From assembly GCF_000754095.2 (NCBI RefSeq), contig NZ_JQSG02000006.1, forward strand, positions 747,501-811,500: a DNA stretch of 64,000 nt. The letters are read 5' to 3'. Below the pieces are notes generated by a model, which worked only from the letters and a program-made list of their open reading frames with translations, was not told the origin of the DNA and did not search any database. This document shows positions 1 to 8,316 of this stretch, piece by piece. How positions within the stretch are numbered: position 1 is the stretch's first letter; every line of letters begins with the position of its first letter. Both the position numbers and the translations under genes were made by a program. This DNA comes from Acidihalobacter prosperus. GTDB taxonomy: Bacteria > Pseudomonadota > Gammaproteobacteria > DSM-5130 > Acidihalobacteraceae.

Positions 1-1221
<1,221 letters not shown>

Positions 1222-1311
1222 ATAACACCCAAGTAGTTTGGGTGGCTGCTCGAATGCAGCTTGATAACGCCAAATGCCTTTCCAGATTAGCAGCAAATGC
1301 TGCAACCAGTT

Positions 1312-1430
1312 TGCCTGGCGGCAATAGCGAGCGGGAACCACCCGATCCCATTCCGAACTCGGAAGTGAAACCGCTCAGCGCCGATGATAGTGTGGGGCTT
1401 CTCCATGCGAAAGTAGGTCACTGCCAGGCT
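1312..1430 (+). rRNA. rrf: 5S ribosomal RNA
   Basis: This is a 5S rRNA of about 119 nt. The terminal stem pairs TGCCTGGCGG with its complement at the 3' end (CACTGCCAGGC). The internal CCCGATCCCATTCCGAACTCGG and GTGGGGCTTCTCCATGCGAAAGTAGG elements are characteristic of bacterial 5S. It follows the 23S gene in the usual order, with no tRNA in the spacer or between 5S and the terminator. The ends are good to a few bases. Confidence 0.97.
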
Positions 1431-1438
1431 CTTAATGC

Positions 1439-1477
1439 AAACCCCGCAGAGTCTTAATGTCTCTGCGGGGTTTTTTT
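1439..1477 (+). terminator. rRNA operon intrinsic terminator
   Basis: ACCCCGCAGAG and CTCTGCGGGGT form an 11-bp perfect stem around a short loop, followed by a run of seven or more T. It lies ten bases after the 5S gene and ends the rRNA operon. Confidence 0.95.
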
Positions 1478-1520
1478 CGTGCGTATGACAGCATCGGCTT
1501 TGATGTTTCAGATGGCGCCA

Positions 1521-2183
1521 TTACTGTATGGCGTTGTCCGCCAGGGTCGTAGCATCATCAGCCTTGGCTTGTCCGACGAGTTTTTGATAACGGGCCATGA
1601 CGCGCGTGACATAATTCTCTGTTTGCGGATAGGGTGGGATCCCCTGATATTTGATCACAGCGCCTGGCCCTGCGTTGTAGGCGGCAAGCGCCAGGCGCAC
1701 GTTGTCCGAGAACTGTTTCATCAACGCGCGGAAGTAGCGCATGCCGCCTTCGAGGTTGGTGATGGGGTCGTAAAGGTCGCTGATGCCTAGGTGTTTTCCC
1801 GTGTTGGGCATCAACTGCATGAGGCCTCGGGCGCCTACGCTCGAAGTCGCGTGTGCGTCGTAGCATGACTCTACAGAGACGATGGCACGTATAAGAAGTG
1901 GATCGAGGTGGTTGTGTGCCGCAATCCGATCGATGGCGCGCTCATACAGGCTGGCACGTCGATCAAGAGCGTCAGGCGTGATACCTTTGCAGGACGCACT
2001 AGCCGTAGGACGGCCCATGCGCTTGATCAGCTTGTAATTTCGCTTGGGGATGTCCTTGTCCGTGAAGAGATAGCCGCCATCGGGCTGGCGATACATGTAG
2101 ATATAACCGTCGGCGAGGGCGGCCTGGGTGCTTATCCATGTGAGGGCGGCCAACGATGCAGCCATTGTGGGTATGTAGCGCAT
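1521..2183 (-). CDS. Lytic transglycosylase, SLT domain with N-terminal DUF4124-like segment
   Basis: Predicted periplasmic peptidoglycan lytic transglycosylase of about 220 aa. From the chosen ATG there is a hydrophobic signal sequence ending near TQAALA. A short segment resembling DUF4124 follows (YMYRQPDGGYLFTDKDIP). The SLT domain shows the catalytic Glu in AIVSVESCYD, then GARGLMQLMP, ALAAYNAGPGAV and a terminal YVTRVM block. These are the family's standard motifs; cleavage of the MurNAc-GlcNAc bond to a 1,6-anhydro product is known for the family. An in-frame ATG at 2216 would add 11 residues before the signal, so the inner one is preferred. It is convergent with the rRNA operon and divergent from birA. 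Confidence 0.9.
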   Translation of the reverse strand: MRYIPTMAASLAALTWISTQAALADGYIYMYRQPDGGYLFTDKDIPKRNYKLIKRMGRPTASASCKGITPDALDRRASLYERAIDRIAAHNHLDPLLIRAIVSVESCYDAHATSSVGARGLMQLMPNTGKHLGISDLYDPITNLEGGMRYFRALMKQFSDNVRLALAAYNAGPGAVIKYQGIPPYPQTENYVTRVMARYQKLVGQAKADDATTLADNAIQ

Positions 2184-2240
2184 ATGCCAAGTAGTTAGTG
2201 GATTATGTATAGGCATATATCATCATAGCAGTGCTTGCCA

Positions 2241-3083
2241 ATGATCGCTAAAAAAACGAATAGCCCGGCCAACGATATGGAAGCGCTGGACGCGAGCGTC
2301 ATTCGATCCGAGTTCATGCCCGAAACGAATGATATTTGCGGTGTGCTCATCATTCACGAGTCGCTTGATTCGACCAATCGGTGGCTACTTGATCAACTAA
2401 GGCAGGGTCGGCTGGATAAAGGCGACGTTTGTCTTGCTGAAAGTCAGACGGCTGGTAGAGGGCGACAGGGAAAAAGTTGGGTTTCTCCGGCGAATGGTGG
2501 ATTGTATTTTTCCATCGCTTGGTCGGAACAGCATGACGGCGGGAATATCGAAGCAGAAGCATGTTTGCCACTTGCGGTTGCGGTTGCAGTTGCGGATGTG
2601 TTGGATGAACTCGAGGTCAAGGATGTAAAAATCAAGTGGCCGAATGATGTGCTGGTCGGGGATCGGAAAATATGCGGAATTCTCGTCGAACGAATAGCCG
2701 GACGGACAAAAAATCACTGGGTGATTGGTGTCGGTCTTAATTTGGCTGATGCCTGCTTGCAGTACGATTCGAGCGCGTTGATGGCGACGAGTCTTGATAA
2801 ATACATGCCTGATTGCCTTGGGCATAGAAACAGAATCGTAGCGATGCTAATCGAATCGATTCTCGAAAGCTGCTCGATTCTCTTTGTGCGGGGGGCATCA
2901 GCAATTCTCCCCAGATGGGAGCGTATGGATTTTCTGAAAGGCAAAACGGTTACCGTGAGAAAGTGGAACGAAGTCGTATTAAGCGGGACTGTGCAAGGTA
3001 TTTCGGACAGGGGGAAGCTCATGATGAAAACAGATGCGGGTGTCGAGTTGATCGACTCCGGCGAAGTGAGTGTCCGGTTTTGA
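2241..3083 (+). CDS. birA: Biotin--[acetyl-CoA-carboxylase] ligase, no DNA-binding domain
   Basis: Biotin protein ligase: makes biotinyl-5'-AMP and transfers biotin to the carboxyl-carrier protein of acetyl-CoA carboxylase. The biotin/ATP loop GRGRQGKSW, the catalytic KWPNDVLV and the GILVE strand are all present, followed by a C-terminal SH3-like domain (GKTVTV to KLMMKTDAGVELIDSGEV). At about 280 aa it lacks the N-terminal winged helix of E. coli BirA, so it should be the monofunctional class that does not repress bio genes. The start is ATG 2241; TTG 2235 in the same frame is an alternative. It overlaps coaX by four bases, and the birA-coaX-SPOR order is common in gammaproteobacteria. Confidence 0.95.
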   Translation: MIAKKTNSPANDMEALDASVIRSEFMPETNDICGVLIIHESLDSTNRWLLDQLRQGRLDKGDVCLAESQTAGRGRQGKSWVSPANGGLYFSIAWSEQHDGGNIEAEACLPLAVAVAVADVLDELEVKDVKIKWPNDVLVGDRKICGILVERIAGRTKNHWVIGVGLNLADACLQYDSSALMATSLDKYMPDCLGHRNRIVAMLIESILESCSILFVRGASAILPRWERMDFLKGKTVTVRKWNEVVLSGTVQGISDRGKLMMKTDAGVELIDSGEVSVRF

Positions 3084-3835
3084 CAAAAACGCTTTTGATT
3101 GATGCCGGTAACAGCAGGGTGAAATGGTGCTGGTACGAGCGCGGCAGGTTTGCGCCTCTAAAATCCTGCGAATATGTCCTGGACGAGCTGAGGGCGGCCC
3201 TCGGTACGGAACTGACACATGACAAACCACGTTATGTGGTGCTGTCTAGCGTGGTCGTCGAAGACAAAGAGCGGCTGGTCGATGACGTGCTGGATGAATA
3301 CGGGCTGGATGAGCGACTGTGGTTGCGCTCGATCGATCCCCGGGCGACAGACGTGCAGACGGATTACGTTGATCCCACCTCGCTGGGAGTAGATCGCTAT
3401 CTGGCGTTGATAGCGGCATATGCGCACGAGAAATCTGCGTTGGTCGCTATCGGTGCAGGGACTGCCACGACCATTGATGCCCTGTCTGATCAGGGCAGAC
3501 ATATGGGCGGGGTCATCATGCCAGGTAGACGACTGATGGGGCATTGCATCGCCCATGGCATTACCAGGTTACCCAGGGCAAATGGCGTCGCATTAGTGAA
3601 ACCCACGCCCTTTCGGACCGATACGAAGAGTGGGCTGTGCGATGGTGCGGCTTATGCCTGGATCGGCGGGGTTTCATCCGTATTGGAAGATATCGAGTCG
3701 AGAATGGGGCGGCGTCTTCCGATCTACGTGAGCGGTGGTGATGCGGAGTACTTGTGCCGGCATCTCGATAGGGATGTGATCTCGGATCCGTTGTTGATCA
3801 TGAAGGGATTGCTTGCTTATGCGGAGATACATTGA
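3080..3835 (+). CDS. coaX: Type III pantothenate kinase
   Basis: Phosphorylates pantothenate in the first step of coenzyme A synthesis; the type III enzyme belongs to the ASKHA fold. The N-terminal phosphate motif LLIDAGNSRVKW starts a few residues in. DPTSLGVDRYLALIAAY, the AIGAGTATTIDAL strand with its catalytic Asp, and MGGVIMPGRRLM follow in family order. The start is taken as TTG 3080, giving a TTGA overlap with the birA stop and 251 aa, which is normal length. Upstream in-frame codons have no homology and lie inside birA. The stop is immediately followed by the GTG of the SPOR gene, so the three genes are one transcript. Confidence 0.94.
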   Translation: MTKTLLIDAGNSRVKWCWYERGRFAPLKSCEYVLDELRAALGTELTHDKPRYVVLSSVVVEDKERLVDDVLDEYGLDERLWLRSIDPRATDVQTDYVDPTSLGVDRYLALIAAYAHEKSALVAIGAGTATTIDALSDQGRHMGGVIMPGRRLMGHCIAHGITRLPRANGVALVKPTPFRTDTKSGLCDGAAYAWIGGVSSVLEDIESRMGRRLPIYVSGGDAEYLCRHLDRDVISDPLLIMKGLLAYAEIH

Positions 3836-4600
3836 GTGAGAGTTCTATTTCTCTTCCTGGTGCTCGTCAATCTTGCATTTTGGTGGTACCGCGGCAATTC
3901 TGATGTGACGGTTGAGATTGTACCTAAGGTCGATCGGGCACCTACGGGCACAGGCGTGTCGATTCTCCAAGCGTACCGCAGTACAGAAGGCATGGGCGAC
4001 CGTGGTGCGTACGATATGCGCTCAATGGAAACCAATCTAGGGGGGGGCGAAACGGCGGCCCGCTCGGATGCTCAGTCGGGCGGGATAACGGATACTGTGA
4101 AGACAGGCATGCAGAACGTTTGTTACTCGTTGGGTCCCTTTTCTAATAAAGATGCGCTGAAAAAAGTACAGATGCGTTTAAGTGAAAAAGCTCGTTCGGT
4201 ATCGGTGCGGGTGATCAATCAAAAAGAAGTGCAGGCTTATTGGGTTTATCTGCCGTCATATGGAAATTACCAGGAGGCCCAATCGGTTGCGGGTGAGCTG
4301 AAAGGCAAGGGGTATACCGATTTTTTTATCGTTGCAGGCAATGCTTACGCCAATGCGATATCGCTGGGGCTGTTCAAGGAACAGAGTGGCGCGGAGCGCA
4401 GATTGATGCGTGTACGCAAGCTCGGTTTTCCTGCAAAAATAGATACCCAATATAAAGAAATCCCGCTTTATTGGTTGGATTATTCCCAGGTGCGCGGACA
4501 AGCGATATCGCCTGCCCTTTGGAGCGGGATCAAGGGCGGCACCGGCCATCTCCAACGTATCCAGCGTGATTGTAATGCGCGCGCCGGGAAACTCTCGTAG
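3836..4600 (+). CDS. SPOR domain-containing inner-membrane protein
   Basis: A 254-aa protein starting GTG directly after the coaX stop. Residues 1-17 form a single hydrophobic anchor (RVLFLFLVLVNLAFWWY), followed by a low-complexity linker. A SPOR domain begins near VCYSLGPFSNKDALKKV, with a second half reading AISLGLFKEQSGAERRLMRVRKLGF. SPOR domains bind denuded glycan strands at the septum, so a cell-wall or division role is likely but not shown by the sequence. Its position third after birA-coaX is the usual context. AT content is somewhat higher than in later genes. Confidence 0.85.
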   Translation: MRVLFLFLVLVNLAFWWYRGNSDVTVEIVPKVDRAPTGTGVSILQAYRSTEGMGDRGAYDMRSMETNLGGGETAARSDAQSGGITDTVKTGMQNVCYSLGPFSNKDALKKVQMRLSEKARSVSVRVINQKEVQAYWVYLPSYGNYQEAQSVAGELKGKGYTDFFIVAGNAYANAISLGLFKEQSGAERRLMRVRKLGFPAKIDTQYKEIPLYWLDYSQVRGQAISPALWSGIKGGTGHLQRIQRDCNARAGKLS

Positions 4601-4601
4601 T

Positions 4602-4630
4602 TTACTTGTCCCCTTGCTGTTGACTACAAT
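4602..4630 (+). promoter_or_regulatory. Candidate promoter of tRNA-Thr
   Basis: TTACTT and TACAAT hexamers are separated by 17 bp, with the tRNA starting 14 bases after the -10. The -35 is weak, the -10 good. Inference from pattern only. Confidence 0.5.
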
Positions 4631-4643
4631 TCCACGCAGCGTT

Positions 4644-4719
4644 GCTGGCGTAGCTCAGTTGGTAGAGCGGCTGATTTGTAATCAGTAGGCCGCGGGTTCG
4701 ATTCCTGCCGCCAGCACCA
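4644..4719 (+). tRNA. tRNA-Thr (anticodon TGT)
   Basis: A 76-nt cloverleaf. The acceptor stem GCTGGCG pairs with CGCCAGC and CCA is encoded. The D arm is TAGCTCAGTTGGTAGAGC. The anticodon stem GCTGA/TCAGT closes the loop TTTGTAA with anticodon TGT (reads ACA, and by wobble ACG). The T arm contains GGTTCGATTCC. Confidence 0.97.
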
Positions 4720-5033
4720 TCCGGTTTTGCCGCATGTCACCCCGCTGGGTTGCCTGAGTAAGATTGCCTGCACGCAGGGCGTCAGCGCGCGTATCGTTCG
4801 TGCGGGATGCCCTTCCGGCTGTACGGCTGGCTAGTGCCCAGGTCGCCTGCATCGCCACCCGTGGTCTCACGATGGCTCGCAACATTGTCGCGGCGCCATC
4901 CGATATGTCACGCCTGGCGGATATGTATGCCGCCACAAGTTTCCCGCATCATGTCGTTTGGCGCTTTTGGGAAAGTCTGCCTATCATCAGACCAGATATG
5001 CCGTGTCGGTGACAGCCAGTCGAGGAGGGTGTA
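4720..5033 (+). other. Intergenic stretch after tRNA-Thr
   Basis: About 314 bases with no gene I can support. Short open frames on both strands have no recognisable motifs. The only clear element is the Shine-Dalgarno GAGGAGGG just before the PilZ gene. There is no integrase or duplicated tRNA end to suggest an attachment site. Confidence 0.6.
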
Positions 5034-5342
5034 ATGTCGGGGCAGCCACGTGACTATGACGAGAAGCGCGATTTTATCCGCATGACGGTTGATTGCGACG
5101 TGAGCTATCGCTTGATCGACAAGGATATGGCAGGCGAAGGGCGCGCGCGTAATCTTAGTGGCCGGGGGGTGCTGTTCCAGACGAATCACCTGCTGGCACC
5201 CGGCAGCATATTGGAACTGTCCATCCGTCCCCAAAGTGCTTCGATCGCGCCGCTGAATGCGAGGGTGGAGGTGGTGAGGGTAGAAGAGATAGACGCGGGG
5301 CGTCTCTACGAAATCGGAGCCATGTTCCATGAACAGCTTTAA
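5034..5342 (+). CDS. PilZ domain protein
   Basis: A single-domain 102-aa PilZ protein, a predicted cyclic-di-GMP receptor. The arginine-rich N-terminal motif (KRDFIRM) is followed by NLSGRGVLF, equivalent to the (D/N)xSxxG motif of c-di-GMP binders, then a beta-barrel ending ALNARVEVVRVEE and YEIGAMF. The start ATG has a strong GAGGAGG ribosome-binding site. Output partner unknown. A degenerate GGDEF protein lies elsewhere in the window (30860-31810). Confidence 0.85.
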   Translation: MSGQPRDYDEKRDFIRMTVDCDVSYRLIDKDMAGEGRARNLSGRGVLFQTNHLLAPGSILELSIRPQSASIAPLNARVEVVRVEEIDAGRLYEIGAMFHEQL

Positions 5343-5381
5343 CTCACTCTGTAACGGGTGCTGCTGGACCATGCAGCCGTC

Positions 5382-5945
5382 ATGACGCATGATCCACCGT
5401 CGGCCACGCCGCGAGCGATCCTGGATTACTGGTATTCCGAAGCCGTACGCAGCCATTGGTTCAATGCGACGCCTGAACTCGATGGCGAGATCAGGATGCG
5501 CTTCGAAGCCGTATGGGAGCAGGCGGTTGCTGGCGCGCTTGCGCATTGGCGTGATACCGCGGAGGGCGTCCTCGCCTTGGCTATCGTTTTGGATCAGTTT
5601 CCGCTCAACATGTTTCGCGGCACCGCGCGGTCGTTTTCAAGCGAACAGGCGGCGGTAGCGCTGGCGCATGAAGCGGTCGCGCGAGGGCTTGATGGGAAAC
5701 TGCCCCCGCAGATGCGCGTTTTTCTCTATATGCCATTGATGCACAGCGAATCACTGACGGACCAGGATGCCTCCGTGAGGCTGTTCGAAGCGGCCGGGCT
5801 GACCGAGAATCTGGCATTTGCCAGGCATCATCGCGAAATTATCCGGCGTTTCGGGCGTTTCCCCCACCGGAATGCGCCGTTGCGACGCGTAAGCACGGCC
5901 GACGAGTCGGACTACCTTGCTTCGGACGAGGCTTTCCGAGGGTGA
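5382..5945 (+). CDS. DUF924 family protein
   Basis: About 187 aa from ATG 5382. The pattern ILDYWYSEAVRSHWFNATPELD, LALAIVLDQFPLNMFRGTARSFSSEQAA, FLYMPLMHSESLTDQD and FARHHREIIRRFGRFPHRNAPLRRVST is that of the widespread DUF924 helical (TPR-like fold) proteins. No biochemical function is established to my knowledge. An earlier in-frame codon at 5358 would add eight residues outside the conserved part. It is convergent with the thioredoxin gene at 6015. Confidence 0.88.
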   Translation: MTHDPPSATPRAILDYWYSEAVRSHWFNATPELDGEIRMRFEAVWEQAVAGALAHWRDTAEGVLALAIVLDQFPLNMFRGTARSFSSEQAAVALAHEAVARGLDGKLPPQMRVFLYMPLMHSESLTDQDASVRLFEAAGLTENLAFARHHREIIRRFGRFPHRNAPLRRVSTADESDYLASDEAFRG

Positions 5946-6014
5946 GATGATGGGCTGCGCATGAATGGCGAAGACCGCGCCCGAGTCGCGGCATGCTGCC
6001 TTCTGCATCCAATA

Positions 6015-6377
6015 CTATGCGCCGCTCCACCGCGCCACGAACGCGCGCAATGTCTCGGTTGCCGGTACGCCGGTGAATGAGTCGGCCTCTTCGCCGTTCT
6101 TGAAAACCCGTACATCCGGCACGCCACGAATACGGTAGCGCCGATGCAATTCCGGGTTGGCGTCGAGATTGACCTTGACCAGTCTGAGTTTCCCGGATGC
6201 CACGGCGGCGTGCGCCTCCCGTTCCAGCAGAGGCGTCAACGTCCGGCAGGGGGCGCACCAGGGTGCCCAAAAATCGACGATAACCGGGATGCGCGCGGAT
6301 TCGGATAATACCTCGTGCTCGAATGCCGCCGTATCGATGTCGGCAGCGATTTCAGTTGCGTCGTTCGTCTGATTCAT
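6015..6377 (-). CDS. Thioredoxin-fold protein with CAPC active site
   Basis: About 120 aa, one thioredoxin domain, with no signal peptide and therefore cytoplasmic. The redox motif is WCAPC (Cys about 41 and 44) rather than the classic WCGPC. The strand VNLDANPELHRRYRIRGVPDVRVF carries the cis-Pro region (GVPDV). Last gene of the five-gene minus-strand operon headed by the class II aldolase, about 30 bases after the unknown gene. Both redox cysteines remain, so an active dithiol reductase or oxidase is likely; the partner is unknown. ATG 6383 is an alternative start two codons upstream. Confidence 0.85.
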   Translation of the reverse strand: MNQTNDATEIAADIDTAAFEHEVLSESARIPVIVDFWAPWCAPCRTLTPLLEREAHAAVASGKLRLVKVNLDANPELHRRYRIRGVPDVRVFKNGEEADSFTGVPATETLRAFVARWSGA

Positions 6378-6408
6378 GCGCATGCCTCGTTGCGTGAATG
6401 GCGCGCCC

Positions 6409-6795
6409 TCAATTGCCTACGTAACCGAATTCACCGCGCCATTGTCCATGTTTGATATCCAGATTCAGCCAGCGAGGCAGGAACGGCTCAACTCGCTTGA
6501 TGGGGAAGGTCTGCAGATCGGGTACAGGTTGGTCGGATATCAGACAGGTCTTCGTGCCGACGGCGCGGAACCAGATTTGCACTTGCTGCTCGCCGCCATC
6601 GAGCGGGAGGGCATCAGGATGTGCCGATTCCGGGAACAGTACCTGTTTGCGAATCATGCAACTGAACAGTAACTCAAGATGTACGATCAACGGCGTCTCA
6701 CGTTGCGCGAGCGCGCGCCGGGCGGCGGCCGTCAGGCGCAGTTGGAGTGTGCCGGCGAGCCGGCTGCTGGGTTGTGCCGAGGCGACCTCACTCAT
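6409..6795 (-). CDS. Conserved-looking hypothetical in aldolase-PadR operon
   Basis: About 128 aa, not recognised. It overlaps the end of the carboxymuconolactone decarboxylase gene by eight bases. A GGAGG ribosome-binding site sits eight bases before ATG 6795, which decides this start over ATG 6801. The protein is mixed alpha/beta with a central VHLELLFSCMIRKQVLF segment carrying a Cys, a QVQIWFRAVGTKTCLI strand with a second Cys, and a C-terminal EPFLPRWLNLDIK. No signal peptide or membrane helix. Its embedding between a CMD protein and a thioredoxin suggests a redox or metal-related role, but this is inference. Confidence 0.7.
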   Translation of the reverse strand: MSEVASAQPSSRLAGTLQLRLTAAARRALAQRETPLIVHLELLFSCMIRKQVLFPESAHPDALPLDGGEQQVQIWFRAVGTKTCLISDQPVPDLQTFPIKRVEPFLPRWLNLDIKHGQWRGEFGYVGN

Positions 6796-7186
6796 CGGCA
6801 TTGCCTCCCGTAGCGTGCGTAGTTTCCTGCAGGGCCCGGCTGACCACTTGGACGCCGAGGCTGTACGCCGGCATGCCGCCGACGATGGCCGCTGTTTCGC
6901 AAACGCCGTGAAGCTCGGGCGCACCTGCGCCCGCCTGGATCGCGGCCCGCGCGTGCAATAGCGCGGGCGCCTCGCGGCCAAGTGCTAGCAACATACCCAG
7001 ATGGACAAGCTGCTGGATTTTGCGTTCAAGCGGATTGTGGTGAATCAGCGTGTCGCGCAGGTGTTCGATGGCCTCGAGCGCGGTTTCACGGCCGGCTACG
7101 CGCGCCAGATCGATTCTCAGGCGTATGCTGTCGGGGACGTATCCAAACAGCTCCTTGTAGCGTGCCTCAACGGGCGTTTCGTTCAT
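6788..7186 (-). CDS. Carboxymuconolactone decarboxylase (AhpD-like) family protein
   Basis: A 132-aa all-helical CMD-fold protein. YKELFGYVPDSIRLRIDLA is followed by the helix with PLERKIQQLVHLGMLLALG, then ALLHARAAIQAGAGAPELHGVCETAAIVGGMPAY, which matches the CMD core (the HARAA-IQAGA-ELHGV pattern). The AhpD CxxC pair is not present; a single Cys lies in GVCETA. Peroxidase activity of the AhpD type is therefore doubtful, and a decarboxylase-like or unknown role is possible. It starts inside the padR stop (ATGA). Confidence 0.82.
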   Translation of the reverse strand: MNETPVEARYKELFGYVPDSIRLRIDLARVAGRETALEAIEHLRDTLIHHNPLERKIQQLVHLGMLLALGREAPALLHARAAIQAGAGAPELHGVCETAAIVGGMPAYSLGVQVVSRALQETTHATGGNADE

Positions 7187-7563
7187 GTGGCTGATTCCTC
7201 AAGCGCGCGTGCGGTACGGGCTGGCAGCGCATCGTAGCGTTGGATGAAGAGGTCGAAGGCCTGGCGGCGGCGCGCAATGTCTTCGCGCCAGTCCGCCAGT
7301 TCGTCAAGACCCGCTGATGTGATCTGGTAGACACGGCGCGCTGCCCCGGTCCCGGCGGTACTCCAGTCCGAACACAGCGTGCCGCGCGCCTCCATTTCCC
7401 GCAGCAGGCGGTACAGGTTGCCGGCATCCACCTTGAGTCCTTCCGGCAGCAGTTCGTTGATGCTGCGGTGAAGGGCCAGGCCATGCGCCGGCTCCTCCGC
7501 GAGGAGGAGCAGCGCAAAGCTTGCCAGGTGTCGGCCCTGGCGATTGGATTCTCTGGGACTCAC
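7183..7563 (-). CDS. PadR family transcriptional regulator
   Basis: About 126 aa, starting GTG 7563 in a GTGA overlap with the aldolase stop. The N-terminal winged helix reads FALLLLAEEPAHGLALHRSINELL, then VDAGNLYRLLREMEARGTLCSDW and RVYQITSAGLDELADWRED. That is the PadR HTH with the NLYRLLREME recognition region, followed by a short helical dimerisation tail. PadR proteins usually repress adjacent genes and respond to small, often aromatic, ligands. The palindrome at 8254-8272 in front of the operon is a good candidate for its own site. Confidence 0.87.
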   Translation of the reverse strand: MSPRESNRQGRHLASFALLLLAEEPAHGLALHRSINELLPEGLKVDAGNLYRLLREMEARGTLCSDWSTAGTGAARRVYQITSAGLDELADWREDIARRRQAFDLFIQRYDALPARTARALEESAT

Positions 7564-8222
7564 GATGCTTTCCGGTAGCGCTGCATGCGTTCGGCCACTT
7601 CGCGATAGGCGGCTTCGGGCAGCGCCTTTTCTCCACCCAGGACGCGTGCATGCAGCACCAGCTCGGCGGCCTCTTCCAATGCCGTCAGGCGGTTCAGCGC
7701 CGCTTCGGGCGTGTCGCCCGTCACCAGCACGCCATGATTGGCCAGCAGCACGGCCACGGTATCGGGCGTATCGAATGCGTCGAGTATCCCGTTCACCGAG
7801 GCGCTTGAACCGCGCGGCGCCCAGGCGACGACGGGCACATCGGTATGCATGCCCTGGCGCAGCATCGGTTCGTAAACCGCGGGCACGGCCTGCTGGGCGA
7901 CGGCGAACGCGGTGCTGTGGGTCGGGTGGCAATGAATGATGGCGCCGATGTCCGCGCGATGCCGGTACAGCCGGGTGTGCATGTCGACGATTTCGCGGTG
8001 ATTGGCGTCGAAATCAGCCTGCAGGCCTTCGGCCGCGACCGGAAGCCAGGCGAGGTCGTTTTCACCCAGATTCGCGACCGATCCGCCGCGGGTGATGAGC
8101 AGGCGGTCGTTCTGCCGTGCAGAAAGATTCGCGTGTGCGCCGCGGAACAGCAGACCGCGCTCGCGAAGCGCATTGGCGGTACGAATCAGTTCCTGTGTCA
8201 GGTTCAGCGTGTTGTCGGTCAT
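7560..8222 (-). CDS. Class II aldolase/adducin family protein
   Basis: About 220 aa, first gene of the operon, start ATG 8222 with GAGGTTA upstream. Features of the fuculose-phosphate aldolase fold are visible: ANLSAR and LLITRGGS phosphate-binding loops, REIVDMHTRLYRHRADI, the metal-binding IIHCHPTHS, and LLANHGVLV with the third metal His. It should be a divalent-metal (commonly zinc) sugar-phosphate aldolase or a related dehydratase or decarboxylase; substrate cannot be read. No kinase, isomerase or methionine-salvage genes are beside it. Cotranscribed with PadR, CMD, unknown and thioredoxin genes. Confidence 0.85.
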   Translation of the reverse strand: MTDNTLNLTQELIRTANALRERGLLFRGAHANLSARQNDRLLITRGGSVANLGENDLAWLPVAAEGLQADFDANHREIVDMHTRLYRHRADIGAIIHCHPTHSTAFAVAQQAVPAVYEPMLRQGMHTDVPVVAWAPRGSSASVNGILDAFDTPDTVAVLLANHGVLVTGDTPEAALNRLTALEEAAELVLHARVLGGEKALPEAAYREVAERMQRYRKAS

Positions 8223-8253
8223 GATTAACCTCACTGTTAGATGTTTATTGGCA

Positions 8254-8272
8254 ATATGTGTAAATAACATAT
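8254..8272 (-). promoter_or_regulatory. Palindromic operator, probable PadR site
   Basis: ATATGT-N7-ACATAT is a perfect 6-bp inverted repeat about 30 bases upstream of the aldolase start. Known PadR operators are ATGT-N8-ACAT; the spacer here is one base shorter. Assignment to the PadR of this operon is inference from pattern and position. Confidence 0.65.
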
Positions 8273-8316
8273 ACTGGACCAAAGACTACTCTTGCCAACG
8301 AAACAGTGCAAGCCAT

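Noticed and set aside
4682-5033. A phage or element attachment site at tRNA-Thr
   Set aside because: No integrase and no duplicated tRNA end could be found in the following sequence.
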